Program-made: the position numbers and the translations under genes
In this document: positions 1 through 9,869 of the stretch, one piece after another
Layout of the letters: the number at the start of each line of letters is the position of its first letter
Numbering within the stretch: the first letter of the stretch is position 1
NCBI RefSeq assembly: GCF_007109405.1
Contig: NZ_VJOY01000011.1
Location: forward strand, 90,252-154,251
Direction of reading: 5' to 3'
DNA: 64,000 bases
DNA from: Pseudomonas mangiferae
GTDB taxonomy: Bacteria; Pseudomonadota; Gammaproteobacteria; Pseudomonadales; Pseudomonadaceae
Notes under the pieces: model-generated
Told to the model about the DNA's origin: nothing
The model's database searches: none
What the model saw: the letters and a program-made list of their open reading frames with translations, nothing else

Positions 1-305
1 TGAGCCAGGTAGCCGCTGCCACCGGCCATCAGCAGCAGGCCCAGCAGTTTCAACGCCTGGCGGCGACGGGCGTCCGGCAGTTCGCGCAGCACCGTGCGGG
101 CCGTGCCGGCGGGCACCCCGGCGAGGGTGCCCTGCAGCCGTTGCAGGCGCTCCCAGGCGCGCCGGTGCTCGGGGTCGGCGGCCTGCCAGGCGGCGAAGCG
201 GCGCTGGGCCTCGTCTTCCAGCGGGCCGCCCCAGTGGAGCATCAGCCAGTGGCTGGCCTGCTCCACCACCGCCGGCGCGATGGGGCTGTCGGGCAGGCGC
301 GTCAT
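1..305 (-). CDS. FecR-family transmembrane sigma-factor regulator (N-terminal part, cut by window edge)
   Basis: The first 101 residues are visible; the rest lies left of the window. They show the cytoplasmic DUF4880-type domain of FecR proteins (WxxR/W-rich helices, with the AxxWLMLHWGG-like and FAAWQAADPEHRRAWERL-like stretches at about 15-55) followed by a hydrophobic stretch at about 85-100 that begins the single membrane span. FecR-type proteins carry the signal from a TonB-dependent receptor to the ECF sigma factor. Its ATG overlaps the stop of the sigma gene (ATGA), so the two are translationally coupled. The receptor gene normally follows, outside this window. Confidence 0.88.
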   Translation of the reverse strand, partial: MTRLPDSPIAPAVVEQASHWLMLHWGGPLEDEAQRRFAAWQAADPEHRRAWERLQRLQGTLAGVPAGTARTVLRELPDARRRQALKLLGLLLMAGGSGYLA

Positions 306-820
306 TCGGCGTAGAGCACCTGGTAGCAGGCCTGGATGGCGCGGGTCATGTACTTCTGCACCGAGCTGAGGCTGACCCCCAGGCGCGCGGCGACCTGCGG
401 GTAGGTCAGCCCTTCGAACTGGGACAGCAGGAAGGCCTCGCGCACCCGGGCCGGCATGCTGTCGAGCATGGCGTCGATCAGCAGCAGGGTCTCGATGACG
501 ATGGCACGGGTCTCCAGGGACGGCGTCTCCGGCTCCGGCAGCGCGGAAAGGCTGTCCAGGTAGGCCTGCTCGATGCGCTGGCGGCGCCACTGGTCGATCA
601 CCAGGTTGCGGGCGATCTGCGCCAGGTAGCGGCGGCCCTCGCCGACCCCGGGGAGGCGGCGGGTCACCAGCAGACGCAGGAAGGTGTCGTGGGCGATGTC
701 CGCCGCCCGCTCGCGGTCGCCCAGGCGCCGGCGCAGCCAGCCCTGCAGCCAGCCGTGGTGATCGTGGTAAAGGCGGTGGACGTCCTGTCGCAGCGATGGA
801 TCGGGGAAAGCGGGCGTCAC
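302..820 (-). CDS. ECF sigma factor, FecI type
   Basis: A 172-residue RNA polymerase sigma factor of the iron-starvation (FecI/PupI) group. Region 2 is seen at about 12-75 (DIAHDTFLRLL and the ARNLVIDQWRR stretch) and region 4 at about 120-168, with an FEGLTYPQVAARLGVSLSSVQ-like helix-turn-helix. The start is a GTG preceded by GGAGG at five to six bases. It sits directly upstream of a FecR-type gene with overlapping stop and start codons. The usual job is to turn on a TonB-dependent siderophore receptor; the ligand cannot be read from this window. Confidence 0.93.
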   Translation of the reverse strand: MTPAFPDPSLRQDVHRLYHDHHGWLQGWLRRRLGDRERAADIAHDTFLRLLVTRRLPGVGEGRRYLAQIARNLVIDQWRRQRIEQAYLDSLSALPEPETPSLETRAIVIETLLLIDAMLDSMPARVREAFLLSQFEGLTYPQVAARLGVSLSSVQKYMTRAIQACYQVLYAE

Positions 821-845
821 CCGAACCTCCGGGAAGGACTAAGTG

Positions 846-866
846 CGGATAAGAATTGATCGCAAG
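846..866. promoter_or_regulatory. weak Fur-box-like sequence upstream of the ECF sigma gene
   Basis: The stretch GCGGATAAGAATTGATCGCAA lies about 30 bases upstream of the sigma gene start. It shares GATAA and a partial ATT/ATC half site with the 19 bp Fur consensus, roughly half of the positions. FecI-type sigma genes are commonly Fur-controlled, which is the main reason to mark it. The match is imperfect. Confidence 0.3.
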
Positions 867-988
867 TGTAGTGCGGACGGGGCCGTCATGGGAATACGCC
901 ACCGGGCGCCTGGCAGACGGGGGGTGCCCGCGGAGTTGCCGCCAGGCGTGGCGCCGGTGAAAAAGTGCAGTCCGCACGGGAACCGTAT

Positions 989-1405
989 GGTGGGAAACGC
1001 TCCGCTTTCCCACCCGCGAGCTATCGGGCGACACGGGCGCAGCGGTGCATATTCGTGGTTGGCAGGTGGAAAACGCTGCGCGGTTTTCCACCCTACGGTT
1101 GGGATCGCCTGCGAGGTGGGGCCAGCCAAGCGGTAGGGTGGGAAACGCTCCGCTTTCCCACCCGCGGGCTATCGGGCGAGACGGGCGCAGCGGTCTATGT
1201 TCGTGGTTGTCAGGTGGAAAACGCTGCGCGGTTTTCCACCCTACGGTTGGGTCGTCTGCGAGGTGGGGCCAGCCAAGCGGTAGGGTGGGAAACGCTCCTT
1301 TCCCACCCGTGGGCTATCGGGTGACACAGGCGCAGCGGTCCATGTTCGTGGTTGTCAGGTGGAAAACGCTTCGCGGTTTTCCACCCTACGGTTTGGGATC
1401 GCCCC
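989..1405. repeat. tandem array of a ~148 bp double-hairpin repeat, three copies
   Basis: The gap between the sigma gene and trpA holds three head-to-tail copies starting at 989, 1137 and 1284 (periods 148 and 147; the third stops early near 1405). Each contains hairpin A (nine-base arms GGTGGGAAA/TTTCCCACC; 989-1014, 1137-1162, 1284-1307) and hairpin B (ten-base arms GGTGGAAAAC/GTTTTCCACC; 1065-1092, 1213-1240, 1358-1385), each B followed by CCTACGG. Copy 3 has lost two bases of the A loop and has T for G in the B loop. The copies also contain spurious open frames on the plus strand. No coding function is evident. The last B hairpin may help end trpBA transcription. Confidence 0.9.
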
Positions 1406-1420
1406 GCGTGTTGGCGCCGG

Positions 1421-3516
<2,096 letters not shown>

Positions 3517-3562
3517 TTAGCCACTGGCGCGCCCGGGGAAAAGCGATAAGATCGCCGCTACC

Positions 3563-3579
3563 TGTCAGTAAAACTCACG
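3563..3579. promoter_or_regulatory. candidate TrpI binding site between trpB and trpI
   Basis: TGTCAG-N5-CTCACG lies 13 bases before the trpI start and about 125 bases upstream of trpB. It fits the TGTGAG-N5-CTCACA type sequence I recall for Pseudomonas TrpI sites with two mismatches, and has the imperfect dyad form expected of a LysR-type site. Its position would allow both activation of trpBA and autoregulation of trpI. Confidence 0.6.
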
Positions 3580-3591
3580 GATACCGTGTAC

Positions 3592-4506
3592 ATGAACCGC
3601 GACCTGCCGCCACTCAACGCCTTGCGCGCCTTCGAGGCCGCCGCCCGCCTGCTCAGTGTCAGCCGCGCCGCCCGGGAGCTGCACGTGACCCACGGGGCCA
3701 TCAGCCGGCAGGTGCGGCAACTGGAGGAACACCTGGGCAGCACCCTGTTCGTCAAGGAGGGCCGCGGCGTAAAACTCACCGATGCCGGTATCCGCCTGCG
3801 GGATGGCGCCGGGGAGGCGTTCGACCGCCTGCGGCTGGTCTGCGGGGAGCTGCGCCAGCAGGCCGGCGACACGCCCTTCGTCCTCGGTTGTCCCGGCAGC
3901 CTGCTGGCCCGCTGGTTCATCCCGCGCCTGGATCGGCTCCACGCCGAGCTGCCTGACCTGCGCCTGCAGCTGTCCGCCAGCGAAGGGGAACTGGACCCGC
4001 GCCGCCCGGGCCTGGACTCCGTCCTGTGCTTCGCCGCCCCGCCCTGGCCGGCCGACATGGAGGTATACGAACTGGCGGTGGAGCGCATCGGCCCGGTGCT
4101 CAGCCCGCGCCATCCGCGGGTGGAAGCGCTTCGCCAGGCGTCAGCCGAAGCCCTGTTGGACGAGGCGTTGCTGCACACCACCTCACGGCCCCAGGCCTGG
4201 CCCCAGTGGGTGGCCGCCCAGCACCTGGCACCCGAGCGCCTGCGCCTCGGCCAGGGCTTCGAGCACCTGTACTACCTGCTGGAGGCCGCGGTGGCGGGGC
4301 TGGGCATCGCCATCGCGCCGCGCACCCTGGTGGCGGATGAGTTGGCCGCGGGTCGCCTGCTGGCGCCCTGGGGGTTCGTCGAGACACCGGCGCGGCTGGC
4401 GCTGTGGGTGCCCCAGCGGGGCGCCACCGGCCGCCGCCCGGCAGGCGGCCAGGAGCGCGCCGGGCGCCTTGCGGCGTGGCTGTCGCAGGAATTGCAGGAG
4501 GGGTGA
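3592..4506 (+). CDS. trpI: LysR-type activator of trpBA
   Basis: A 304-residue LysR regulator. The N-terminal helix-turn-helix covers about 5-62 ([32 protein letters not shown]), and the effector domain about 88-290 includes the [19 protein letters not shown] stretch typical of TrpI. The ATG at 3592 ([14 protein letters not shown]) is chosen over a GTG two codons upstream because known TrpI proteins start with M-x-RDLP. It is divergent from trpBA with a 153 bp shared promoter region. Indoleglycerol phosphate is the co-inducer known for the family. Confidence 0.95.
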   Translation: MNRDLPPLNALRAFEAAARLLSVSRAARELHVTHGAISRQVRQLEEHLGSTLFVKEGRGVKLTDAGIRLRDGAGEAFDRLRLVCGELRQQAGDTPFVLGCPGSLLARWFIPRLDRLHAELPDLRLQLSASEGELDPRRPGLDSVLCFAAPPWPADMEVYELAVERIGPVLSPRHPRVEALRQASAEALLDEALLHTTSRPQAWPQWVAAQHLAPERLRLGQGFEHLYYLLEAAVAGLGIAIAPRTLVADELAAGRLLAPWGFVETPARLALWVPQRGATGRRPAGGQERAGRLAAWLSQELQEG

Positions 4507-4594
4507 AGCGAGCCGGCGGTACTGCGGCCGGCACGGGCCGGCGCACCGCGGAACGGTCACCGGCATGGGACGCGCGGCGCGAAGCCGCGCGGGG

Positions 4595-4918
4595 TCACTC
4601 GGCGTCGCGGAACATCAGGTAGCCGATCAGGGCAGCGGCGCCGATGGCGAGGCCGGCCACGACCAGGGGATTCTCGCGGGAGTAGTCGCAGGTGGCGGCG
4701 CGGGCCTTGTAGGTGCGGTCCTTGACCTCTTCGTAGGCATCGCCCAGCAGGTCGCGGGAGTGGCTCAGGGCGCGCTCGGCGCTGCCGCGCAGGATCTTCA
4801 GGGATTTGCGTGACTCGTCGCTGGCATCGCCGCGCAGGCCGTCGAGGGTGGAGATCAGGTTTTCGATTTCCGACTGGATGTTGTGCAGGGATTTCTTCGA
4901 GGTGTTGAACAGAGCCAT
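4595..4918 (-). CDS. DUF883 (ElaB/YqjD-like) membrane-anchored protein
   Basis: A 107-residue protein with a long amphipathic, probably coiled-coil helix (about 10-80) and one C-terminal membrane span (about 84-103, PLVVAGLAIGAAALIGYLMF) ending in a short RDAE tail. This is the plan of the DUF883 family, in which E. coli YqjD/ElaB tether ribosomes to the inner membrane in stationary phase. No Cys or catalytic motif is seen. It is a single gene, divergent from the dodecin gene. Confidence 0.88.
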   Translation of the reverse strand: MALFNTSKKSLHNIQSEIENLISTLDGLRGDASDESRKSLKILRGSAERALSHSRDLLGDAYEEVKDRTYKARAATCDYSRENPLVVAGLAIGAAALIGYLMFRDAE

Positions 4919-4978
4919 GGTTCGTCTCCTGTTGAAGGGTGAGTGAAGTGTGGACTGCGAGGGGTCCGGAAAGTGCGG

Positions 4979-4985
4979 CTATGCT
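4979..4985 (+). promoter_or_regulatory. possible sigma-S type -10 upstream of dodecin
   Basis: CTATGCT lies 87 bases before the dodecin start and differs at one base from the sigma-S -10 consensus CTATACT. The neighbouring DUF883 and dodecin families are often stationary-phase genes. The match is short, so this is a suggestion only. Confidence 0.3.
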
Positions 4986-5071
4986 GAGCTTGAACTTATC
5001 CCGTGGTTTCCCGGACTCAGCACTTAAGGGCGGTCACGCCGCATTCGTCACTGACTTCAGGAGGAACAGCC

Positions 5072-5287
5072 ATGTCGGATCATCACACCTACAAGAAGGT
5101 CGAGCTGGTGGGCTCGTCCCAGACCAGCATCGAAGACGCCATCGGCAACGCCCTGGCGGAAGCGTCCAAGAGCATCAAGAACATGGAGTGGTTCGAAGTC
5201 GCCGAGACCCGTGGCCATATCGAGAACGGCAAGGTGGCTCACTACCAGGTGACCCTGAAGGTGGGCTTCCGCATCGCCAACAGTTGA
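5072..5287 (+). CDS. dodecin, flavin-binding protein
   Basis: A 71-residue protein with the dodecin fold sequence: a first strand (HHTYKKVELVGSS), a helix containing SIEDAIGNALAEASKSI, the conserved NMEWFEVAETRGHIENGKV segment with the flavin-stacking tryptophan, and a last strand VAHYQVTLKVGFR. Dodecins form twelve-subunit shells that store or buffer flavins (and sometimes CoA) in the cytoplasm. The start has an excellent AGGAGG site. The gene stands alone between two small stress-type genes. Confidence 0.95.
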   Translation: MSDHHTYKKVELVGSSQTSIEDAIGNALAEASKSIKNMEWFEVAETRGHIENGKVAHYQVTLKVGFRIANS

Positions 5288-5414
5288 TCCGGCGCGCTAC
5301 CCGTCCGGCCGGACCGGCACGGGAGCGCCTCGGGTAGGGCCGAGCGTCGACGACGCGACGCCATGCCGTCCGCACGTGCGGACTCATGTTGTGAGCAGCG
5401 AGGGAGCGTTATTC

Positions 5415-5639
5415 ATGAAAAGACTAGCAATGGCGGTGGGGCTCTTCTGCGTGGCGGGGTCGGCGCTGGCCGCGGCCAAGCCGTGCGAAGAACTCAAGGC
5501 CGAGATCGACGCGAAGATCAAGGCCAACGGCGCGTCCTCCTACACCCTGGAGGTCGTCGACAAGGGCGCCGGTGGCGACAAGAAAGTCGTCGGTACCTGC
5601 GAGGCGGGCAGCAAGGAAATCGTCTACCAGCGTCAGTGA
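5415..5639 (+). CDS. DUF1161 small periplasmic protein (copy 1)
   Basis: A 74-residue protein with a signal peptide (about 1-20, MKRLAMAVGLFCVAGSALA) followed by the DUF1161 domain: a conserved Cys at 24 (KPCEELKAEIDAKI), the SYTLEVV strand, and a second Cys in VVGTCEAGSKEIVYQR, suggesting one disulphide. Function is unknown. A diverged paralogue lies at 9866-10099 in this same window. Confidence 0.9.
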   Translation: MKRLAMAVGLFCVAGSALAAAKPCEELKAEIDAKIKANGASSYTLEVVDKGAGGDKKVVGTCEAGSKEIVYQRQ

Positions 5640-5651
5640 AAAAGGTCACGG

Positions 5652-5687
5652 ATCGCCGGAGTCGGGGTAATGCCCGGCTCCGGCGAT
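5652..5687 (+). terminator. hairpin terminator after DUF1161 copy 1
   Basis: Perfect ten-base arms ATCGCCGGAG / CTCCGGCGAT around a 16-base loop, starting 12 bases after the stop codon, followed by a short TTC. The T tract is weak, so termination efficiency is uncertain. Confidence 0.65.
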
Positions 5688-6183
5688 TTCACATGGGCAG
5701 GCTGCCAGGCCTGCGGTCCATCTCCCCCGCTCCCTTCTGCCGAATTCAGGCTCCAGCCGTGAGGCACGAGCGCGCGCCTGTGAACGCGCGGAGCCCGCTC
5801 GGAACGGTGCAGTTCCGAGCGCATGGCGAAACGCTTACCTCCATATGTGTGACTTTTCCTGACGTGATGGGTCGGGAGAGGGCACGAGGGCGCCCATGTA
5901 AAATCAAATCAAAAGAAGATTTTTATTTATATGAATAATAACGACTTTATATTTAATAACTTCTCTCTTATCTGATTGATTTAATTGAACTAACTATTTT
6001 CCATCGGTTGAAAAATTCAAAGCGCGCTGAAACCGCAAAAGAATGCGGGTTGTGTTTCATTGCATCCACCTCCATATGAAAGCCTCTTCGAAATACTTCT
6101 AGGCGGACATGTTTCAACAGGGTTTCATGCATAGAGTTGAAACCGCCTCGCCCTCTTTCACACAGCGTCAGGAGAATGCCCTT
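5688..6183. other. intergenic region with a ~230 bp AT-rich island
   Basis: No convincing gene is seen. From about 5895 to 6120 composition drops sharply into AT-rich DNA (AAATCAAATCAAAAGAAGA, TTTATTTATATGAATAATAA), in strong contrast to the GC-rich surroundings. The island ends just upstream of the luciferase-like gene and probably contains its promoter. A partial hairpin (CCGCA...TGCGG) lies at about 6033-6050. It may be a remnant of transferred DNA or a nucleoid-protein-bound regulatory region. Confidence 0.6.
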
Positions 6184-7182
6184 ATGAACCGTCTCGCCCC
6201 TGTTCCGTTTTCCGTACTGGACCTGGCGCCCATTCGCGAGGATGGCGGGCCGGCCCAGGCGCTGCACAACTCCCTGGCCCTGGCCCGGCACGTGGAGGCC
6301 TTGGGGTTCAAGCGGTTCTGGGTCGCCGAGCACCACAACATGGATGGCATCGCCAGCTCGGCGACGGCGGTCCTGCTGGGCTACCTGGCGGCCGGTACCC
6401 GGACGCTGCGACTGGGGTCGGGCGGGGTGATGCTGCCCAACCACGCGCCGCTGGTGATTGCCGAACAGTTCGGCACCCTGGCCAGCCTTTACCCGGGGCG
6501 CATCGAACTGGGGCTGGGCCGCGCCCCCGGAGCCGACCAGGCCACCACCCGGGCGTTGCGCCGGGAGCGTTCCGGCAGCGCCGACGATTTCCCCCAGGAC
6601 GTGGAGGAGCTGCAGGCGCTGCTGGGGCCGCGTCAGCCGGGGCAGCGGGTCATCGCCATGCCGGGGGTCGGCACCGAGGTGCCTATCTGGCTGCTGGGCT
6701 CCAGCCTGTTCAGCGCCCAGCTGGCGGGGCAGAAGGGCCTGCCCTACGCCTTCGCGTCCCACTTCGCGCCGCGCTACATGCACGAGGCGATCCGCGTCTA
6801 CCGCAACCACTTCCGCCCCTCGGCGGTGCTCGACAAGCCCTACGTGATGCTGGGCGTGCCCCTGGTGGCGGCGCCCACCGACGAAGAGGCGGACTTCCTC
6901 GCCACCTCCGTCTACCAGCGCATTCTGGCGCTGATGCGTGGCGAAAGCCTGGTCCTGCAGCCGCCGGTGCCCAGCATGGCCGGGCGCTGGCTGCCCCACG
7001 AGAAGGAGGCGGTGGGCAGCTTCCTCGCCCTGGCTATGGTGGGCGGGCCGGAGAAGATCCGCGCCAAGCTGGAAACCCTGCTGGAACAGACCGAGGCGGA
7101 CGAGCTGATCTTCACCTGCGACGTCTATGAGCACGCCGATCGCCTGCGGGCGTTCGAGCTTCTCGCCGGGCTGCGCGCCTGA
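6184..7182 (+). CDS. luciferase-like (LLM class) flavin-dependent monooxygenase
   Basis: A 332-residue TIM-barrel flavin enzyme of the bacterial-luciferase superfamily, MsnO8-like branch. Seen features are the N-terminal FSVLDLAPI strand, [17 protein letters not shown] (family EHH motif, about 43-58), [22 protein letters not shown] and the [15 protein letters not shown] segment. Such proteins use FMNH2 and oxygen on small organic substrates; the substrate is unknown. The ATG at 6184 is chosen for its AGGAG site; the in-frame extension upstream runs into the AT-rich spacer and is not conserved-looking. Confidence 0.92.
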   Translation: MNRLAPVPFSVLDLAPIREDGGPAQALHNSLALARHVEALGFKRFWVAEHHNMDGIASSATAVLLGYLAAGTRTLRLGSGGVMLPNHAPLVIAEQFGTLASLYPGRIELGLGRAPGADQATTRALRRERSGSADDFPQDVEELQALLGPRQPGQRVIAMPGVGTEVPIWLLGSSLFSAQLAGQKGLPYAFASHFAPRYMHEAIRVYRNHFRPSAVLDKPYVMLGVPLVAAPTDEEADFLATSVYQRILALMRGESLVLQPPVPSMAGRWLPHEKEAVGSFLALAMVGGPEKIRAKLETLLEQTEADELIFTCDVYEHADRLRAFELLAGLRA

Positions 7183-7260
7183 GGGCGATGCGCGGCGTCG
7201 AACTTGCGGCGCCGCTCGGCCCTCTATGAGCAAAGACCCACGCACAGGAGAGACCGCGTC

Positions 7261-7692
7261 ATGGCAATCAAGAAAACCGCATCCGCGCATTGGGAAGGTG
7301 GCATCAAGGACGGCAAGGGCCGCATCAGCACCCAGAGCGGGGCGCTACGGGACAACCCCTACGGCTTCAATACCCGCTTCGAGGGCCAGCCGGGCACCAA
7401 CCCCGAGGAGCTGATCGGCGCGGCCCACGCGGGCTGCTTCTCCATGGCCCTGTCGCTGCAACTGGGCGAGGCCGGGATGACCGCCGAGAGCATCGACACC
7501 AAGGCCGAAGTGACCCTGGAGAAGGACAGCGACGGCTTCACCATCACCGCCGTGCACCTGACCCTGGTGGCGAAGATCCCGGGTGCCGACCGCGAGAAGT
7601 TCGAGCAGGCGGTGGACGCGGCCAAGACCGGCTGCCCGGTATCCAAGGTGCTGAACGCCGACATCACCCTGGAAGCCACCTTGGAAAACTGA
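7261..7692 (+). CDS. OsmC/Ohr-family peroxiredoxin (OsmC type)
   Basis: A 143-residue OsmC-type protein. The two redox cysteines are C59 (GAAHAGCFSMALS) and C125 (AAKTGCPVSKVL), as in OsmC peroxidases that reduce organic hydroperoxides. The N-terminal KKTASAHWEGGIKDGKG segment is typical of OsmC rather than Ohr. It lies 78 bases after the luciferase-like gene and in the same direction, with no obvious hairpin between, so co-transcription is possible. Confidence 0.93.
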   Translation: MAIKKTASAHWEGGIKDGKGRISTQSGALRDNPYGFNTRFEGQPGTNPEELIGAAHAGCFSMALSLQLGEAGMTAESIDTKAEVTLEKDSDGFTITAVHLTLVAKIPGADREKFEQAVDAAKTGCPVSKVLNADITLEATLEN

Positions 7693-7707
7693 ACGCACTA
7701 CCCTGCC

Positions 7708-7730
7708 GGGAGCGGCGCCCTGCCGCTCCC
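7708..7730. terminator. bidirectional hairpin between osmC-type gene and lipoprotein gene
   Basis: Perfect nine-base arms GGGAGCGGC / GCCGCTCCC with a five-base loop lie between two convergent genes. There is no T tract on either side, so it is a strong hairpin rather than a textbook terminator. Confidence 0.55.
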
Positions 7731-7735
7731 ACGGC

Positions 7736-8164
7736 TCAGATCGGGCCGCAGCGCAATACGTCGGCCCGCGCCAGCAGCCGGCGCTGGGCATCGAACAGGT
7801 AACCCTGGGCCTTGAGCACCAGGGGCCTCACCTCCAGGCGATAGCGCTGGCCGGCTGCGAAGCCGTCGTAGCGCACCTCCAGCTGGCAGGTGATGCGCAT
7901 GGGCTCGCTGACCCCGTCGCTTCCCTGGCTGTTCACCTCGTGCTGGAAGCGCACCCGCAACGCGTGGGCGCCCGGCGTCATCTGGAAATACCGCGCATCG
8001 CCGACCCGCTGGTCGTCCAGGCTCATGGCGCTGACGTCATGGCCGGGCGCCGCGTAGACGTCCACCCAGGCCTGGGCGGGGTCCGGCGGCGGCAGGTCGG
8101 AGGAGGTGGCGCAGCCGGCCAGCAGGCCGAGCAGCGCGAGGGCGAGGGAACGAGGGCGGGTCAT
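7736..8164 (-). CDS. lipoprotein of unknown function, sister A
   Basis: A 142-residue predicted lipoprotein: signal peptide with lipobox LAGC (Cys about 18), then a compact domain with DPAQAWVDVY, DQRVGDARYFQMTPGAHALRVRF and CQLEVRYDGFAAGQRYRLEVR. It is clearly a paralogue of the next gene upstream (8224-8637), sharing DPAQAWVD, RYFQ(M/V)TPG and YDGF(A/D)AG(Q/R)RYRL. The start at 8164 gives a proper signal peptide; a longer in-frame extension does not. Function is unknown. Confidence 0.85.
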   Translation of the reverse strand: MTRPRSLALALLGLLAGCATSSDLPPPDPAQAWVDVYAAPGHDVSAMSLDDQRVGDARYFQMTPGAHALRVRFQHEVNSQGSDGVSEPMRITCQLEVRYDGFAAGQRYRLEVRPLVLKAQGYLFDAQRRLLARADVLRCGPI

Positions 8165-8223
8165 GAGGGCGTTTCCGTGCGGGGGAAACGCCAGAGCATA
8201 CGCCAGGATGCCGTCCCCGGCCT

Positions 8224-8637
8224 TCAGACGTCGCCGCAGCGGCCTTCGCGGGCGCGGGCGACCGGCGCGCCGCGCTCGTCCTTCAGCTGCGCCCAAGGCC
8301 GGAAGCCGGCGCTGCCGGTGTCCAGGCGATAGCGCCGACCGGCGTCGAAGCCGTCGTAGTCCAGGGTCAGCAGGCAGGTGCGGGACAGGCCGGCGCTGTC
8401 CGGGCCGATGTTGGCGGGGTCGACGTCGAACTGCAGGCGCACCTGCAGCTCGTGTTCGCCGGGGGTGACCTGGAAGTAGCGGTCGTCCTCGAGAGGCTGG
8501 CTGTCCACCTGGGTGGCCTGCACCACGCCGGCGGTGTCGTCGTCCAGGTCGACCCAGGCCTGGGCAGGGTCATGGCGGGGCATCAGGGAACAGGCGCCGA
8601 GCACGGGGAACAGGCAGTAGAGCAACGGGTTTCGCAT
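8224..8637 (-). CDS. lipoprotein of unknown function, sister B
   Basis: A 137-residue predicted lipoprotein with lipobox LGAC (Cys 16). It shares the conserved DPAQAWVDL, RYFQVTPGEHELQVRLQF, C-x-LTLDYDGFDAGRRYRL and C-terminal Cys pattern with its neighbour at 7736-8164, 59 bases downstream. The two genes probably arose by tandem duplication and are likely co-transcribed. The domain ends in a conserved Cys (GRCGD), which with the internal Cys could form a disulphide. Confidence 0.85.
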   Translation of the reverse strand: MRNPLLYCLFPVLGACSLMPRHDPAQAWVDLDDDTAGVVQATQVDSQPLEDDRYFQVTPGEHELQVRLQFDVDPANIGPDSAGLSRTCLLTLDYDGFDAGRRYRLDTGSAGFRPWAQLKDERGAPVARAREGRCGDV

Positions 8638-8705
8638 GGCAGTCTCCGGTGTCGTGGGCGGGGGCCGGGCTGGAGAGGGCGCGGGCGTTCGGGTAGGGTG
8701 CCGTC

Positions 8706-9869
8706 ATGGCCTACCCCCGCTTCGCTGCCCTGATCGACCCCCTCGTCCGCGCCCTGGTTCCGCTGTCACTGGCCGCCCTGCTGAACGGTTGCAGCGGGCT
8801 GGACTACTACGGCCAGTTGGCCCGTGGCCAGTTCGACCTGCTGCGGGCGCGCCAGCCGGTGGCCGAGGTCCTCGCCACGCTGCCGGCCCAGAGCCCCGAG
8901 CGCCGGCGCCTGGCGCTGTCCCAGCAGGCCCGCACCTTCGCCAGCCAGGCCCTGGCCCTGCCGGACAACCGCAGCTACCGGCTGTACGCCGACATCCACC
9001 GGCCCTACGTGGTCTGGAACCTGTTCGCCACCGAGGAATTTTCCCTGGCGCCGCGCCTGCATTGCTTTCCCATCGCCGGCTGCGTCGCCTACCGCGGCTA
9101 CTACCAGCAGGGGCGCGCCCGGGGCGCCGCGGCCCTGTTGCGGGAGGAAGGTCTGGAGACTTACATCGGCCCGGTCCAGGCCTATTCGACCCTGGGCTGG
9201 TTCGACGACCCGATCCTCAGCCCGATGCTGGGCTGGGACGACGATCGCCTGGTGTCCACCCTGTTCCACGAGCTGGCCCACCAGCGCGTCTACCAGCCGG
9301 ACGACACGCCGTTCAACGAGTCCTTCGCCCGCTTCGTGGAGCAGCAGGGGCTGCGCCAGTGGCGGCGCAGCCGCGGTCTGGCGGACGTCGATCCGCGCCT
9401 GGCGGACCAGGAGGCGCGCTTCACCGAACTGGTGCTGGCCTGCCGGGCGCGCCTGGAGGCGCTGTACGCCCGCGACCTGCCGGCGCCGGCGATGCGCGCC
9501 GCCAAGCAGGCGGAGTTCGAGCACCTGCGTCGCGACTACCGGGCCCTGCGGGACGCGCACGGCTGGCGGCAGCCCGGCTACGACGCCTGGATCGAGGCGC
9601 CGTTGAACAACGCCAAGCTGCTGCCCTTCGGCCTCTACGACCAGTGGGTGCCGGCGTTTGCCGCGCTGTTCCGCCAGGTGAATGGCGACTGGCCGCGGTT
9701 CTACGCCCGGGTCGAGGCCCTGGCCGGCCTGCCCCAGGAGACGCGCTGGCGTGCCCTGGGCGAACTGGCCGGCCCGCCGGCGAACTCGGCCCCGGCGGCG
9801 CCGGTCGAAGCGCCAGGGAGCGGCCCGACGCGCGCCGCCCCGTCCCCCTCTACAAGGAACCGTTCATGA
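8706..9869 (+). CDS. putative membrane-bound zinc aminopeptidase (COG4324/PF10023 type)
   Basis: A 387-residue exported lipoprotein (lipobox LLNGC, Cys 29) with the zinc signature HELAH at 188-192, followed by the family's NESFARFVE motif that carries the further acidic ligand. Other conserved pieces are YGQLARGQFDLL, GYFDD-like GWFDDPILSPML and NNAKLLPFGLY(D/E). It matches the predicted aminopeptidase family next to DUF1161 genes in Pseudomonas. The C-terminal about 35 residues are Ala/Pro-rich and unconserved. Its stop overlaps the ATG of the second DUF1161 gene (ATGA). The substrate is unknown. Confidence 0.85.
   Translation: MAYPRFAALIDPLVRALVPLSLAALLNGCSGLDYYGQLARGQFDLLRARQPVAEVLATLPAQSPERRRLALSQQARTFASQALALPDNRSYRLYADIHRPYVVWNLFATEEFSLAPRLHCFPIAGCVAYRGYYQQGRARGAAALLREEGLETYIGPVQAYSTLGWFDDPILSPMLGWDDDRLVSTLFHELAHQRVYQPDDTPFNESFARFVEQQGLRQWRRSRGLADVDPRLADQEARFTELVLACRARLEALYARDLPAPAMRAAKQAEFEHLRRDYRALRDAHGWRQPGYDAWIEAPLNNAKLLPFGLYDQWVPAFAALFRQVNGDWPRFYARVEALAGLPQETRWRALGELAGPPANSAPAAPVEAPGSGPTRAAPSPSTRNRS

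Noticed and set aside
870..978. Inverted repeat GTGCGGAC (871-878) / GTCCGCAC (970-977) as ends of a small mobile element
   Set aside because: Only eight bases, no target duplication or transposase; likely chance or part of the promoter area.
843..1324. Several plus- and minus-strand ORFs in the repeat region
   Set aside because: They repeat the same peptide from the repeated DNA, lack ribosome sites and have no family likeness.
989..1405. CRISPR-like array
   Set aside because: Period is about 148 bp, linkers are repeated rather than unique, and no cas genes are near.
5363..5938. 191-codon plus frame over the second half of the DUF1161 region
   Set aside because: Out of frame with the DUF1161 gene, arginine-rich, and runs into AT-rich spacer DNA.
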